Of a stretch of 39,807 nt of DNA, positions 1-9,497 are shown piece after piece. The DNA comes from Minisyncoccota bacterium. Its GTDB lineage: Bacteria; Patescibacteriota; Minisyncoccia; Minisyncoccales; Minisyncoccaceae. How positions within the stretch are numbered: position 1 is the stretch's first letter; each line of letters starts with the position of its first letter. Position numbers and translations under genes: made by a program. The DNA lies in NCBI GenBank assembly GCA_028693895.1, contig JAQUUL010000002.1, positions 1 to 39,807 of the forward strand. Direction: 5' to 3'. Under the pieces are notes generated by a model. The model saw only the letters and a list, made by a program, of their open reading frames with translations, had not been told where the DNA came from and ran no database searches.

Positions 1-62
1 TCTCCGTTTTTTGTCTAATTACTATCAAGTCCCGTTTCCTAACTTTCCAGTAAGAGGGTCAA

Positions 63-103
63 CTCCACCCAATTGTTTCGCTACGCTTCTCAATTGGATG
101 GAG
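63..103. repeat. Inverted repeat/hairpin (13-bp stem, 15-nt loop) downstream of the pilin-FGE gene
   Basis: ctccacccaattg (63-75) / caattggatggag (91-103); one position is a G.U wobble in RNA; loop tttcgctacgcttct. Confidence 0.75.
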
Positions 104-119
104 GTAGATTGTTAGATAT

Positions 120-1270
120 CTACGGTGTTACCGTGCAGCGGAACCCGATGATCGTGCCCAAACTAGACGGCGCATAGTTCGAAAGACAGTGTGAACACGC
201 CTGCGTAGTCGCCATCGTTCCAATAGCCACCACGGAGGAACCCATTACCGTTAGCAGTACAGCCATAATATCTTCCTGCGCCATTAGCAGAAGTATAATT
301 ACCTAATGGGCCAGCATTTGTTTTTTCATAGTCAGACAAGTAAGCATTATTCCATTCTATCCAAGATGCACCATTGTGCCAGTTTGTTTGACTACAAGTA
401 TCGTTGTTCCATTCCCAGACATTACCAGACAAGTCCCATATAGTTTGACCGTTACTTAAAGTATGAGTTCTTTTGTAAAGATGATTTCCAGTTGAGTCAC
501 AGGCGTCTGCTCCAGTGTTGTATAGACAAGATGGTCCAGTTGATGTGGCGACGGCAGAATTGTTGCTAGCAGCCCAGCCACGAGCAAGAACACCACTTCC
601 AACTACGCCATTACTCCAGTTTGAGGCGGTTGTTTCAATGTTTCGTGCTAAGGCAGTCCATTGAGCATTGGTGATTAATTGAGCTCCAATTGCTTGGCAG
701 GCAGTTCTTGCTTGATCTTGATTGATATTTATCCAAGGATTGCCTGTGGGAGTAGATGTAGCAAGACCACCCACTTCTTTTGCTTCGTATTTCATAACAC
801 AGAAACCAAGACCGGAATCAATCCATTCTCCACCTTGAGATAAACTGTAACAAGAAATTCCAGATGTAGATGACGGAATACACTGATAGTTAGAACAATC
901 ACCTATCCCAGAGTATCCGATGGAGTCTATACACCAGCTTTGAGTTGAACTTAAGCTTGAATCAATGCAGTAGGCATTGTTAGAGATACTTGAGTTAGGT
1001 TCTTCTGATTGGGTAGTAATGTCTTCAATCAAAGAAGATACTTCAGGATCACTCATTAGATTAGTATAGTCTCCGCTGTGGGATGCTTTGTATATTTCAA
1101 TGACTGTTCTCAATTGATTCATTTCAGCTTTGATTCTTGAATCCTTTGCTGATTCTTGGATTCCTGACATGGAGATGATTACTATTCCAGAGAGAATACC
1201 AATTGATAGCAATAACTACCAAAAGCTCTATGAGAGTAAATGCTTTTGATAGTTTGAGATTAGTTGTCAT
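120..1270 (-). pseudogene. Type IV pilin-like N-terminus fused to FGE-sulfatase/SUMF1 (C-type-lectin-fold) domain; two apparent +1 frameshifts; candidate DGR target gene
   Basis: Minus strand from ATG at 1270 reads MTTNLKLSKAFTLIELLVVIAI, then shifts frame at about 1203-1210 into IGILSGIVIISMSGIQESAKDSRIKAEMNQLRTVIEIYKAS (ORF 163..1212). C-terminal part has NPWININQDQARTACQAIGAQLITNAQW...WDLSGNVWEW...FLRGGYWNDGDYAGVF. A second shift at about 177-184 hides the conserved end APSSLGTIIGFRCTVTP* (stop 120-122). Confidence 0.8.
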
Positions 1271-1298
1271 TATTTTAGTTATTAATGATTATGTTTCT

Positions 1299-1326
1299 AT
1301 TTTAACAAAGTGAGAGGTGGTGTCAA
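1299..1326 (-). promoter_or_regulatory. Sigma70-like promoter of pilin-FGE gene
   Basis: Minus strand TTGACA (1321-1326), 16-nt spacer, TAAAAT (1299-1304), then ATG at 1270. Confidence 0.6.
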
Positions 1327-1330
1327 GAGA

Positions 1331-2911
1331 TTAAAACTTAATTATCTCTCCTGGGTCAATATTTCCGCTCTTTCCATCTTTATCATTCTTTGCTTTTTTG
1401 ATAATATCTCTTAAACCAATTGTATCTATTTTTTGAACTTTTTTATCTTTCTTAAGCGGAACAAACTCTCTTGAAACTTCTTCTAACTTTACTTCTCTTT
1501 CTTTACTTAGACAAACCTTGCAATAAACTGGTCTTTCTGGGTCAGGAACAAAAGGAACTTTTACTTTTTTGCCACAAATTTGACATTGAGCATCATATAA
1601 TTCAACTTTTTTTTCTTTTTTTTCTTTTTTCTCTTCTCCAATTATCCCTGTATATTTTGATATTTCAATCTCAACATCTTTCCTATCTTTTCCATATTTA
1701 TCTCTTGAATATCTTATAATTTCTTCTTCGTAACTTTCCTCTGATACTGCTGGCGGAAGTGTTTCTGCAGAAAAAGGTCTTGAAGTTAATCCATCTATCA
1801 TTAATTTAACATATATATTTTGTTTAGATAAATTAACGAGATCCGTTGAATAAAATTCTGGAGAAAATTCTTTTTCAAGAAACTCTCCGTCTTCTGCCCC
1901 AACACGAAATGTAATCATAGTACCAACGTTACCAAAAACAGCATCTCTAACTTTATCTTCCATCTGTCCAATGTATTGGTGAGCTAAAATTAAAGATAAT
2001 CTATACTTTCTTGCTTCTGATAAGATATTTGCAAAAGAGTCCGTTGAAAAGTTTTGAAATTCATCAATATATAGCGCAAAATCATTTCTTTCAGATTCAG
2101 GGGTATCAACTCTAGACATTGCTGATAATTGTAGTTTTGTTATTAATAATGCACCCAAAAGACGAGAAGAATCCTCACCTATTCTTCCTTTAGAAAGATT
2201 AACAATGAAAATCTTTTTTTCATCCATAATATTTCTAATATTTATAGTAGATTTTTTTTGTCCGACAATGTTTCTTATTAATGGAGAGGATATGAACTGG
2301 CCTATTTTATTTTGAATAGCTGCGGTTGCTTCAGTCTCATATCTTTGGCTATATCTACTAAATTCTTTTGTCCAAAAAGCTTTTACTACTGGATCATTAA
2401 CTTGGTCAATTATTTCTTTTCTCCATTCTGGATCTGATAAAAGCCTATTGATTCCCAATAAAGTTGAATCTTTAACTTCTAATAAAGCCAAAACGGCATT
2501 GTTTAAGATATATTCCATTCTAGAAGACCAGACATCAGGCCATATTTTTTTGAATACCCCCATTAAACCTCCAGCAATTAGGTGTCTAAATTCTGGGTCA
2601 ACATCTTCCATAATATTAAAAGCAATTGGCTTTTCTATATCAGATGGATTAAAGTAAACAACATCATTTAATCTTTCTTTTGGAATAAATTTAAGCAATT
2701 CCTCTGACGCTTCACCATGAGGATCAACAAAACCAATACCATTACCATTTTTGATATCTTGAATAACCATGTTTTTTAGAAGCTCTGTTTTTCCCATTCC
2801 AGTTTTACCGATAATATATAAATGGCGTCTTCTATCATCAAGTTTAATTCCAAACTTTTTTTTATCACCCCTAAAATTTGTTTCTCCAAAAAATATAATG
2901 TTTTTATTCAT
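1331..2911 (-). CDS. VirD4/TraG-like type IV secretion/conjugation ATPase with C-terminal CxxC zinc-ribbon
   Basis: Walker A GKTGMGKTELLKN, FVDPHGEASEELL, Walker B-like FALYIDEFQNF; C-terminal CQICGKKVKVPFVPDPERPVYCKVC. Confidence 0.8.
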   Translation of the reverse strand: MNKNIIFFGETNFRGDKKKFGIKLDDRRRHLYIIGKTGMGKTELLKNMVIQDIKNGNGIGFVDPHGEASEELLKFIPKERLNDVVYFNPSDIEKPIAFNIMEDVDPEFRHLIAGGLMGVFKKIWPDVWSSRMEYILNNAVLALLEVKDSTLLGINRLLSDPEWRKEIIDQVNDPVVKAFWTKEFSRYSQRYETEATAAIQNKIGQFISSPLIRNIVGQKKSTINIRNIMDEKKIFIVNLSKGRIGEDSSRLLGALLITKLQLSAMSRVDTPESERNDFALYIDEFQNFSTDSFANILSEARKYRLSLILAHQYIGQMEDKVRDAVFGNVGTMITFRVGAEDGEFLEKEFSPEFYSTDLVNLSKQNIYVKLMIDGLTSRPFSAETLPPAVSEESYEEEIIRYSRDKYGKDRKDVEIEISKYTGIIGEEKKEKKEKKVELYDAQCQICGKKVKVPFVPDPERPVYCKVCLSKEREVKLEEVSREFVPLKKDKKVQKIDTIGLRDIIKKAKNDKDGKSGNIDPGEIIKF

Positions 2912-2920
2912 AAAATAATT

Positions 2921-4234
2921 TTAATCTTCTACAGGAAGAGTTGTAGGTGGCGCACCCCTCTTCATCTGAACTCTCTCTAGAGATGTTGTTGGAACAGCAT
3001 CTTCTCCTGGGAAATGAAAAATTGTTGCTAACTCTTCAATACTCATTGTAATAATTGCTCCTTCTTTAGGATAAGGATCGAAAGAAGGGCTCCTTGTTCT
3101 GTAATTATCAATTATATTCCTTTTTCTTAAATAAAGTCTTCTTGCTGAAAAAATATCAGGTGATTGAATTTTAGTAGTAACTTCTCCCCAAGGCTTTAAA
3201 TTATTAAGATTCTGTGTTGCAAATTGAGAGAAAAAACTCACTCCAAAACCTTTTGCTCCTCCAAAAAAGACATCTCTTTTAGCAACATAAATATACCTAA
3301 TAAACCCTTGGAAACATGGTTTAGATATCTTCTTTTCAATTGCTCCTACAATATCCCTTTCTCCCGGCGTTAATTTCATTTCAGGAGGTAAAAAGTTTTC
3401 TTTCTCTTGTGGTGGTTCTGGCATTTTTCCTGTAAAAAGGACTGTAAAAAAATCAGAAATTATTGATCTTTGTTTTAATTTTTCGGGCCTGCTAACTAAT
3501 TTACCTACTTCTTCTTTTCCCCTTCCTACATAATCATTTTCCTTAGGAGATATTGGCCACATAGTAAGTTGAATCCACAACTGTTCCCCTTTATTCATTC
3601 TTGATATTGTTTCAAATAAGGAAGATAAAGGATCTATTCTTTTTTCTTCGGTTGGAGAATCAGGTCTTTCTTCAAAAAACTGTTCATAAGTTTTAATTGG
3701 ATAAATATCAGGTTTAACTAATTCAAAGTCCGTTCCCCATAAGTCCCACTCATTATTTGGAACATCCATTGGAATCTGTTTTGTATAATCAGGAACTTCA
3801 ATTATTTCAACCTCTGGATATTGTGAATATATTGCTGATTCAATTAACTTTCTATTACTTTTTGGAATTCTTACAAAAAAGTGCGGAACGCCATCAATCC
3901 CTACTATTTCAAAAGAAGTAGATAAAATAATTTTTCCTTCAAAATATGAAGCTCTCCAATCTTTAGGTGGATCATAACTTCCCCAAATAGAATTCATAAC
4001 ATTTTCCATTGCCCTTATTGGTCTTGTTAGATTATGAGGTATCTTAATTTCTAAAACTACCGGATCTCTAACTTTATCTCCTGCCCAACTAATACCCATA
4101 TGTAAAAGAAAAAGGAATTTCATTCTATCATAAAGCAAAAAAGGAGGAACTATCCACCAAAATTGTATTATGAGGGCCTTGAATATCAAAAAGTAAGGTA
4201 AAACTTTTTCTATTACTAATGCCGTTTCTAACAT
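2921..4234 (-). CDS. Conserved membrane-anchored hypothetical protein linked to the VirD4-like ATPase
   Basis: Full-length 437-aa ORF with N-terminal TM segment; tightly packed in the secDF/VirD4-like gene string. Confidence 0.6.
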   Translation of the reverse strand: MLETALVIEKVLPYFLIFKALIIQFWWIVPPFLLYDRMKFLFLLHMGISWAGDKVRDPVVLEIKIPHNLTRPIRAMENVMNSIWGSYDPPKDWRASYFEGKIILSTSFEIVGIDGVPHFFVRIPKSNRKLIESAIYSQYPEVEIIEVPDYTKQIPMDVPNNEWDLWGTDFELVKPDIYPIKTYEQFFEERPDSPTEEKRIDPLSSLFETISRMNKGEQLWIQLTMWPISPKENDYVGRGKEEVGKLVSRPEKLKQRSIISDFFTVLFTGKMPEPPQEKENFLPPEMKLTPGERDIVGAIEKKISKPCFQGFIRYIYVAKRDVFFGGAKGFGVSFFSQFATQNLNNLKPWGEVTTKIQSPDIFSARRLYLRKRNIIDNYRTRSPSFDPYPKEGAIITMSIEELATIFHFPGEDAVPTTSLERVQMKRGAPPTTLPVED

Positions 4235-4236
4235 TA

Positions 4237-5253
4237 TTATACTTCTTTAATTTTATACTTTCCTTCTTCGTCTCTTTTGAAAAACTTCTTGTTTTGTAAA
4301 TTTAATAAAATAGTTGATTCCTTAACCATTCTTTGATTTAAAACGGAATTAATTACATCTTCTTTAGGAAGACCATTTTCAGAAACACTAAGCACTTGGT
4401 AAATAACATCTTTAACTTGTCCTGGATTATATCCCCAATCTTTAAGAGCATAATATCCTCTTCCCACTAAAACAAAATCTTGGTTCCTAATAAGCTCATT
4501 ATGAACTGTTTGAGGGTGTAAACTTCTTTTCTGAGGAAGACCTTTCACCATACTAGCAATATCCTTAAAATGAATTGGTCTTTGTTCTTTTTTAAGGATA
4601 ATTCTAATTTTATCTTTAACTGTTTTAGGGTTCACCTCAGGCCAAGAACTTAATCCCATCTTTTCTTTATCTAATGTTTTAAGAATATTCTTAGATATTT
4701 CTAAATAATTACAAAACACTTCTTTGCTTTCCTTACCTTCATATAATGAATAAAGATTATCAATAGTTTCTGGAGATCCCTTTTCCTTTAATATCTTCTT
4801 AAAATTAGAAATAACTTTCTTTATATTTATGATTTTTTCTTTGTCTATTGCCCAAAAACTATTAAAGCTATCATTCTCCTTTTCTCTAATAATTTTTTTA
4901 GATAATGAAGCAAGGAAAAAAACATGATTTTTTTCTTCTTTCAAGTTATTATTATTTATAATGTCACTTTCCTTTTTTATCCCTCCGTTATTATTTATCT
5001 CTTTTTCAAAAAAAGACATTATCTCATTGTAATCTTCTTTTGTTGGAGAAATTTCTAATGCTTTCTGGGCTTTTTTAATGCCATCATTCTCAATTTGTCT
5101 AACTCTTTCTCTTGTAATTTTAAAACTCTTCCCTATAGATTCAAGAGTTTCTTGTTTCTTATTTTTCCCCAAAGCAAACCTACGAGAGACTACCTCCCTT
5201 GCTCTTTCAGGAATCGTTTTCAAAATATCTTGTGATGTTTTTTTACAGTTCAT
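4237..5253 (-). CDS. Sigma-70 region 4-like HTH protein with C-terminal HARE-HTH (RpoE/delta-like winged helix)
   Basis: RAREVVSRRFALGKNKKQETLESIGKSFKITRERVRQIENDGIKKAQKAL is a sigma region 4 signature; C-terminal RPIHFKDIASMVK...HPQTVHNELIRNQDFVLVGRGYYALKDWGY is HARE-HTH-like. Confidence 0.75.
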   Translation of the reverse strand: MNCKKTSQDILKTIPERAREVVSRRFALGKNKKQETLESIGKSFKITRERVRQIENDGIKKAQKALEISPTKEDYNEIMSFFEKEINNNGGIKKESDIINNNNLKEEKNHVFFLASLSKKIIREKENDSFNSFWAIDKEKIINIKKVISNFKKILKEKGSPETIDNLYSLYEGKESKEVFCNYLEISKNILKTLDKEKMGLSSWPEVNPKTVKDKIRIILKKEQRPIHFKDIASMVKGLPQKRSLHPQTVHNELIRNQDFVLVGRGYYALKDWGYNPGQVKDVIYQVLSVSENGLPKEDVINSVLNQRMVKESTILLNLQNKKFFKRDEEGKYKIKEV

Positions 5254-5255
5254 AA

Positions 5256-6155
5256 TTATTTTTTTCTATTCTTGAAATTATTCCAAGAAACTAATAATGG
5301 ACTCGCTAAAAATAATGAAGAGAAAAATCCAATAATAACCCCTACTCCCATAATCAAACTAAAATATTTTAAACTTTCTTCGGTTGAAAAGAAATAATAT
5401 AAGGGGACTAAAACTATCAAAACAGTAAATGATGTATTAAAACAGCGAACGAAAGTTTCATTTAAACTCTTGTTTACTATTTCAGAATAAGAAGAATTAT
5501 CTTTTTTAAGATTTTCTCTAATTCTATCAAAAATAACGATATTGTTATTGATAGAATAACCAATAATTGCTAAAAAGGCTGTAATGATTGGAATACTTAG
5601 TTGAATTCCATAATAATACCCAAGAAAAGATATAACACCTAAAGGAATAATAACATCGTGGAATAACATTAATGTTGAAGATAATCCATATTGGAAAGAA
5701 GTTATTGGTCTTGATACACTCTTAAAAGCCAAAGCTATATATGAAAGCATGGCCAATAAAGCAACTACAACAACAATCAATGTTTTATCTTTCAATTCTT
5801 TTCCTATAACAGGACTGATTGTTTCAATTGAAATATTTGATTCATCAAAACCTTCTGGTAGATTTTCTATCATTAAAGACAATGTTTCGTTAGAAACATT
5901 TTTCTCTTTTATTTTTAATGAAACTTCATTTTCTCCTAATGCTTGAACTTGCAAACCGCTAAGTTCGTCAATACCTGACAATGAACCTCTAATTTCATCT
6001 ATACTTGGCATATTATCATATTCTACATTAACAACACTTCCTCCCTCAAAATCAATACCTAAATTAAGTCCAAAAGAAAATAAGGAGAATATACTTGCTC
6101 CGACAGCAATAAGCGCTATTACGAAAAATATTTTTGAATGTTTTAAAAAATTCAT
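5256..6155 (-). CDS. secF: Protein translocase subunit SecF
   Basis: GLNLGIDFEGGSVVNVEY, YSINNNIVIFDRIREN, RCFNTSFTVLIVL; adjacent to secD. Confidence 0.95.
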   Translation of the reverse strand: MNFLKHSKIFFVIALIAVGASIFSLFSFGLNLGIDFEGGSVVNVEYDNMPSIDEIRGSLSGIDELSGLQVQALGENEVSLKIKEKNVSNETLSLMIENLPEGFDESNISIETISPVIGKELKDKTLIVVVVALLAMLSYIALAFKSVSRPITSFQYGLSSTLMLFHDVIIPLGVISFLGYYYGIQLSIPIITAFLAIIGYSINNNIVIFDRIRENLKKDNSSYSEIVNKSLNETFVRCFNTSFTVLIVLVPLYYFFSTEESLKYFSLIMGVGVIIGFFSSLFLASPLLVSWNNFKNRKK

Positions 6156-6159
6156 ATTT

Positions 6160-7566
6160 TTATGACCATAACCATTTAATCTTTCCTAATCTACTTCTTC
6201 CTATAAATAATAGGAAAAGTTTTGAAATAACCATTGCAGAAAAAATACTAATTAAAATTCCTAATATCAATGTAAAGGCAAACGCTTTAATAAAACTGGT
6301 TCCTAAAAAGTATAATATCAAAGCTACTATAAGGGTTGTAAAATTACCATCTCTAATAGATGTCCATGCTCGACTAAAGCCCTCCTCTAAACTTGTAGGA
6401 ATGTCTTTATTTTTTAGTATCTCCTCTCTCATCCTTGAAAATATTAAAATATTTGCATCAACTGCCATACCAATAGAAAGTATAATTCCTCCAATTCCTG
6501 CTAATGTTAATGTTACAGGTATTAATTTAATCAATGCTAATAGTATTAAGCAGTAAATTATTAATGCAAACGAAGCTAATAAACCAGGAAGCTTATAGAA
6601 AATAATCAAGAAAACTATAACCGCAATCAAACCATAAAGACTTGCTAATACTGCATTATTTAGAGATATTGCCCCTAATGTTGGACCAACCTTCTTCTGA
6701 ACAATTGGTTCTCCTAATGGAACTGGCAATGACCCTTGATTCAATCTTTGAACAATTAATTTTGCTGTATCAATATCTGTTTGTCCGCTAATAATTGCTT
6801 TTCCTCCAGGAATCTTTTCTTCAACTTTAGGAGCATAGATTCCTCCGCCAACATCAATAATTGATTGTCCATCTAAATAAATAGCTAAAGTTTTTCCTAT
6901 ATTTCTTTCTGTTATTTCTTCAAATAATTTTGTTCCCTCGCTATTAAATTGAAGTTCTATTACTGGAGCATAAGTTGTTTCATTAAAAGCTAACGATGCT
7001 TTTTCTAAATATCTTCCTGTTAGTTCAGTTACATTATAATAACTTTGAAATGCAATTTGCCAATCTTCAACTTCTTGCATTTCTTCTAATGTCATTCCTG
7101 CTATTTCTTGTCTTTTTTCATCTATTTTTTTGATATCCTCTTCTGATTTCTCTTCAGCAAATTCCAATAATGGTGTAGTACCTATCCATTCTATAGCACT
7201 ATCAATACTTTCTACTCCCGGCAAGTCTACGCCTAATCTATCTGATCCATAAATCTGAATAATTGGTTCGGCAACTCCATATATATTTATTCTTCTTTCA
7301 ATCACATCTCTTAAGCCTTCCATTACATTATCTCTTTCTCCTTCTTCTATTTGACTTAAATCAGCTTCGTATTCTAAATGAACGCCACCCTTTAAATCAA
7401 GACCTAACTTAAAATCTGTTTGTGGAAAGTGCCAGATATTCAAATTGTATTTTGAATTAATACTATCAACTAAATTATTATAAGGATTTGGATAACAAAA
7501 AAGGCCAGCAACAGCTGCTAATATGATTACCAGAATTAAATAAAATGATGTTTTTTTATTGCTCAT
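6160..7566 (-). CDS. secD: Protein translocase subunit SecD
   Basis: FKLGLDLKGGVHLEYEADL, GMAVDANILIFSRMREE, RDGNFTTLIVALILY. Confidence 0.95.
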   Translation of the reverse strand: MSNKKTSFYLILVIILAAVAGLFCYPNPYNNLVDSINSKYNLNIWHFPQTDFKLGLDLKGGVHLEYEADLSQIEEGERDNVMEGLRDVIERRINIYGVAEPIIQIYGSDRLGVDLPGVESIDSAIEWIGTTPLLEFAEEKSEEDIKKIDEKRQEIAGMTLEEMQEVEDWQIAFQSYYNVTELTGRYLEKASLAFNETTYAPVIELQFNSEGTKLFEEITERNIGKTLAIYLDGQSIIDVGGGIYAPKVEEKIPGGKAIISGQTDIDTAKLIVQRLNQGSLPVPLGEPIVQKKVGPTLGAISLNNAVLASLYGLIAVIVFLIIFYKLPGLLASFALIIYCLILLALIKLIPVTLTLAGIGGIILSIGMAVDANILIFSRMREEILKNKDIPTSLEEGFSRAWTSIRDGNFTTLIVALILYFLGTSFIKAFAFTLILGILISIFSAMVISKLFLLFIGRSRLGKIKWLWS

Positions 7567-7580
7567 ATAGTTAAAGTATG

Positions 7581-7618
7581 CTTATAATATAAACTTAAAA
7601 TTGATTTTAGTCAACCCC
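7581..7618 (-). promoter_or_regulatory. Promoter of the secD-secF string
   Basis: Minus strand TTGACT - 17 nt - TATATT about 19 nt upstream of the secD ATG. Confidence 0.55.
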
Positions 7619-7621
7619 TAG

Positions 7622-7650
7622 TTGCGAAAACATCTCTTTTCCCTTACAAT
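7622..7650 (+). promoter_or_regulatory. Promoter of tsaD
   Basis: TTGCGA (7622-7627), 17-nt spacer, TACAAT (7645-7650); ATG at 7660. Confidence 0.55.
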
Positions 7651-7659
7651 AAGGTTAAT

Positions 7660-8787
7660 ATGATAGTTTTGGCAATAGAAACAAGTTGCGATGACACAGG
7701 AATTAGTATTATTAAGTCTAAAAATTCTAAAAAAATAGATTATAATAATTTTGAGATACTCTCCAATTTAACTAATTCACAAATTGATGTACATAGAGAA
7801 TATGGAGGGGTTTTCCCTGCTCTCGCTAAAAGAGAACATCAAAAAGCGCTTGTTCCTCTATTAATTAAATCATTAAAAAAATCTGGATTATTAAAAGAAA
7901 GAAAAAAAGAAATAGACAGCAAAAAAATATCTAAAATAAAAATAAATCTTGAAAAGAATGAATTACTTTTTGAAGAATTAAGAGAATTTATTAAAAAGTA
8001 CGATGCTCCAGAAATAAATAAAATTGCAGTAACTATTGGCCCCGGACTTGAACCTTGTCTATATACAGGAATAAATTTTGCTAAATCTCTTTCTTTTTAT
8101 TGGAATATTCCAATTGTTGGAATTAATCATTTAGAGGGACACATTTTATCTAGTTTTTTAAGTTCCAATGAAAAATTAAAGCTTCCAACAATTGCTTTAA
8201 TTATTTCTGGAGGAAATACACAATTAATATATTTTGAAAAAATTGGGAAATACAAAATAATTGGCGAAACAAGAGATGATGCAGCTGGAGAATGTTTAGA
8301 TAAAACAGCTAGGATATTGGAATTACCCTATCCTGGAGGACCAGAAATATATAAAAAAGCTAAAGAATGCAAAACAAATAAATACAAAATTAAACTTCCT
8401 CGTCCAATGAAACATGAAAAGAATTACGATTTTAGTTTTTCTGGCCTTAAGACAGCAGTTCTTTATCATTCTAAAGAAAATAAAATTAATGACAATTATG
8501 TCAAAGAAATGTGTTATGAAATAGAAGCATCTATTATTGATGTTCTTCTTTATAAAACATTAAAAGCAGTAAAAGAATTTAATGTTAAATCATTAATATT
8601 AGGAGGTGGAGTTTCCGCAAACAAGAAATTAATCAAAGAATTTAAAAAGAACTCTCCAGTTGATATCTTTATACCAAAGCCTTTGTTTTCAGGAGACAAT
8701 GCCTCGATGATTGGCTTAGTTTCAATATATTCACCTAATATAAAAAAATTAATAAAACCGAAACCTAATTTAAAAATAAATGAATAG
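7660..8787 (+). CDS. tsaD: tRNA N6-adenosine threonylcarbamoyltransferase TsaD
   Basis: ETSCDDTGISI, VTIGPGLEPCLYTGINFAK, GINHLEGH, ISGGNTQLI, FSFSGLKTAV, GGGVSANKKL. Confidence 0.95.
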   Translation: MIVLAIETSCDDTGISIIKSKNSKKIDYNNFEILSNLTNSQIDVHREYGGVFPALAKREHQKALVPLLIKSLKKSGLLKERKKEIDSKKISKIKINLEKNELLFEELREFIKKYDAPEINKIAVTIGPGLEPCLYTGINFAKSLSFYWNIPIVGINHLEGHILSSFLSSNEKLKLPTIALIISGGNTQLIYFEKIGKYKIIGETRDDAAGECLDKTARILELPYPGGPEIYKKAKECKTNKYKIKLPRPMKHEKNYDFSFSGLKTAVLYHSKENKINDNYVKEMCYEIEASIIDVLLYKTLKAVKEFNVKSLILGGGVSANKKLIKEFKKNSPVDIFIPKPLFSGDNASMIGLVSIYSPNIKKLIKPKPNLKINE

Positions 8788-9493
8788 TACAATAATTGCA
8801 TTTTTATTAGCTCTAATACCCGGTTTTGCTTGGTTAATTTATTTTCTAAGAAAAGATGTTTTACCTGAACCAAAAAGAAAAATACTTAAAGTTTTTCTTG
8901 CCGGAATGGTTGTATGCGTTCCTGTACTTCTTTTTGAAATATGGTTATTAAACGATCTTAAAAATATAGAGTTAGAATATAAATTATTTTTAATATTAAA
9001 ATGTATTTTTGTCGTAGGATTAATTGAAGAAATGTTTAAATATTTAACAGTAAGAATTACTGTTTTAAAAACTTCTTCAATTGATGAGCCAATTGATATT
9101 CCTCTATATATGATAGTTGCTGCTCTTGGATTTGCCACGATTGAAAATATAATTCTCTTTTATAATCAAAGAGTTTTGCTTTTGGATAGCCCTTTTGTCC
9201 TTGTTTTTAGTAGGTTTTTAGGGGCAACCCTTCTTCATGTTATATCTTCTGGAATAATTGGATATTTTCTTGCTCAATCATTTTACTATCTCAGACAAAG
9301 AAGAATTTTATTAGTTTTTGGATTTATTTTAGGAGTAGTTATTCATGCTACCTTTAATTTTTTCTTAGAATCGTCTATAATCAAAGAAACAGGATCAATG
9401 TTCCCTTCGTTTGCTCTTGTTTTAATTATTTTCTTACTATTTTCTTTCTGCTTAAGAAAGATAAAAAAATTAAAAAGTGTTTGTAAATTATAA
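8780..9493 (+). CDS. PrsW-family intramembrane metalloprotease
   Basis: IPGFAWLIYFLRKD, GLIEEMFKYLTVR, GFATIENIILFY, GVVIHATFNF; multi-TM. Confidence 0.85.
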   Translation: MNSTIIAFLLALIPGFAWLIYFLRKDVLPEPKRKILKVFLAGMVVCVPVLLFEIWLLNDLKNIELEYKLFLILKCIFVVGLIEEMFKYLTVRITVLKTSSIDEPIDIPLYMIVAALGFATIENIILFYNQRVLLLDSPFVLVFSRFLGATLLHVISSGIIGYFLAQSFYYLRQRRILLVFGFILGVVIHATFNFFLESSIIKETGSMFPSFALVLIIFLLFSFCLRKIKKLKSVCKL

Positions 9494-9497
9494 AAAT

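Noticed and set aside
1-122. Possible short peptide frame SIQLRSVAKQLGGVDPLTGKLGNGT* on the minus strand
   Set aside because: No start codon, runs through the hairpin and off the informative region; cannot be distinguished from chance.
163-1212. Reading the FGE-sulfatase domain as a formylglycine-generating enzyme
   Set aside because: Fused to a pilin signal/helix and with DGR-like C-terminus; a CLec-fold binding domain is more likely than an enzyme.
1471-1719. Plus-strand ORFs antisense to VirD4-like gene, and similar antisense ORFs elsewhere (for example 2448, 5078, 5749, 6134, 8550, 8839, 9343, 10482, 12199, 13775, 21027, 25782, 29583, 34316, 37691, 39062)
   Set aside because: All lie opposite well-supported CDSs, with low-complexity composition and no family motifs.
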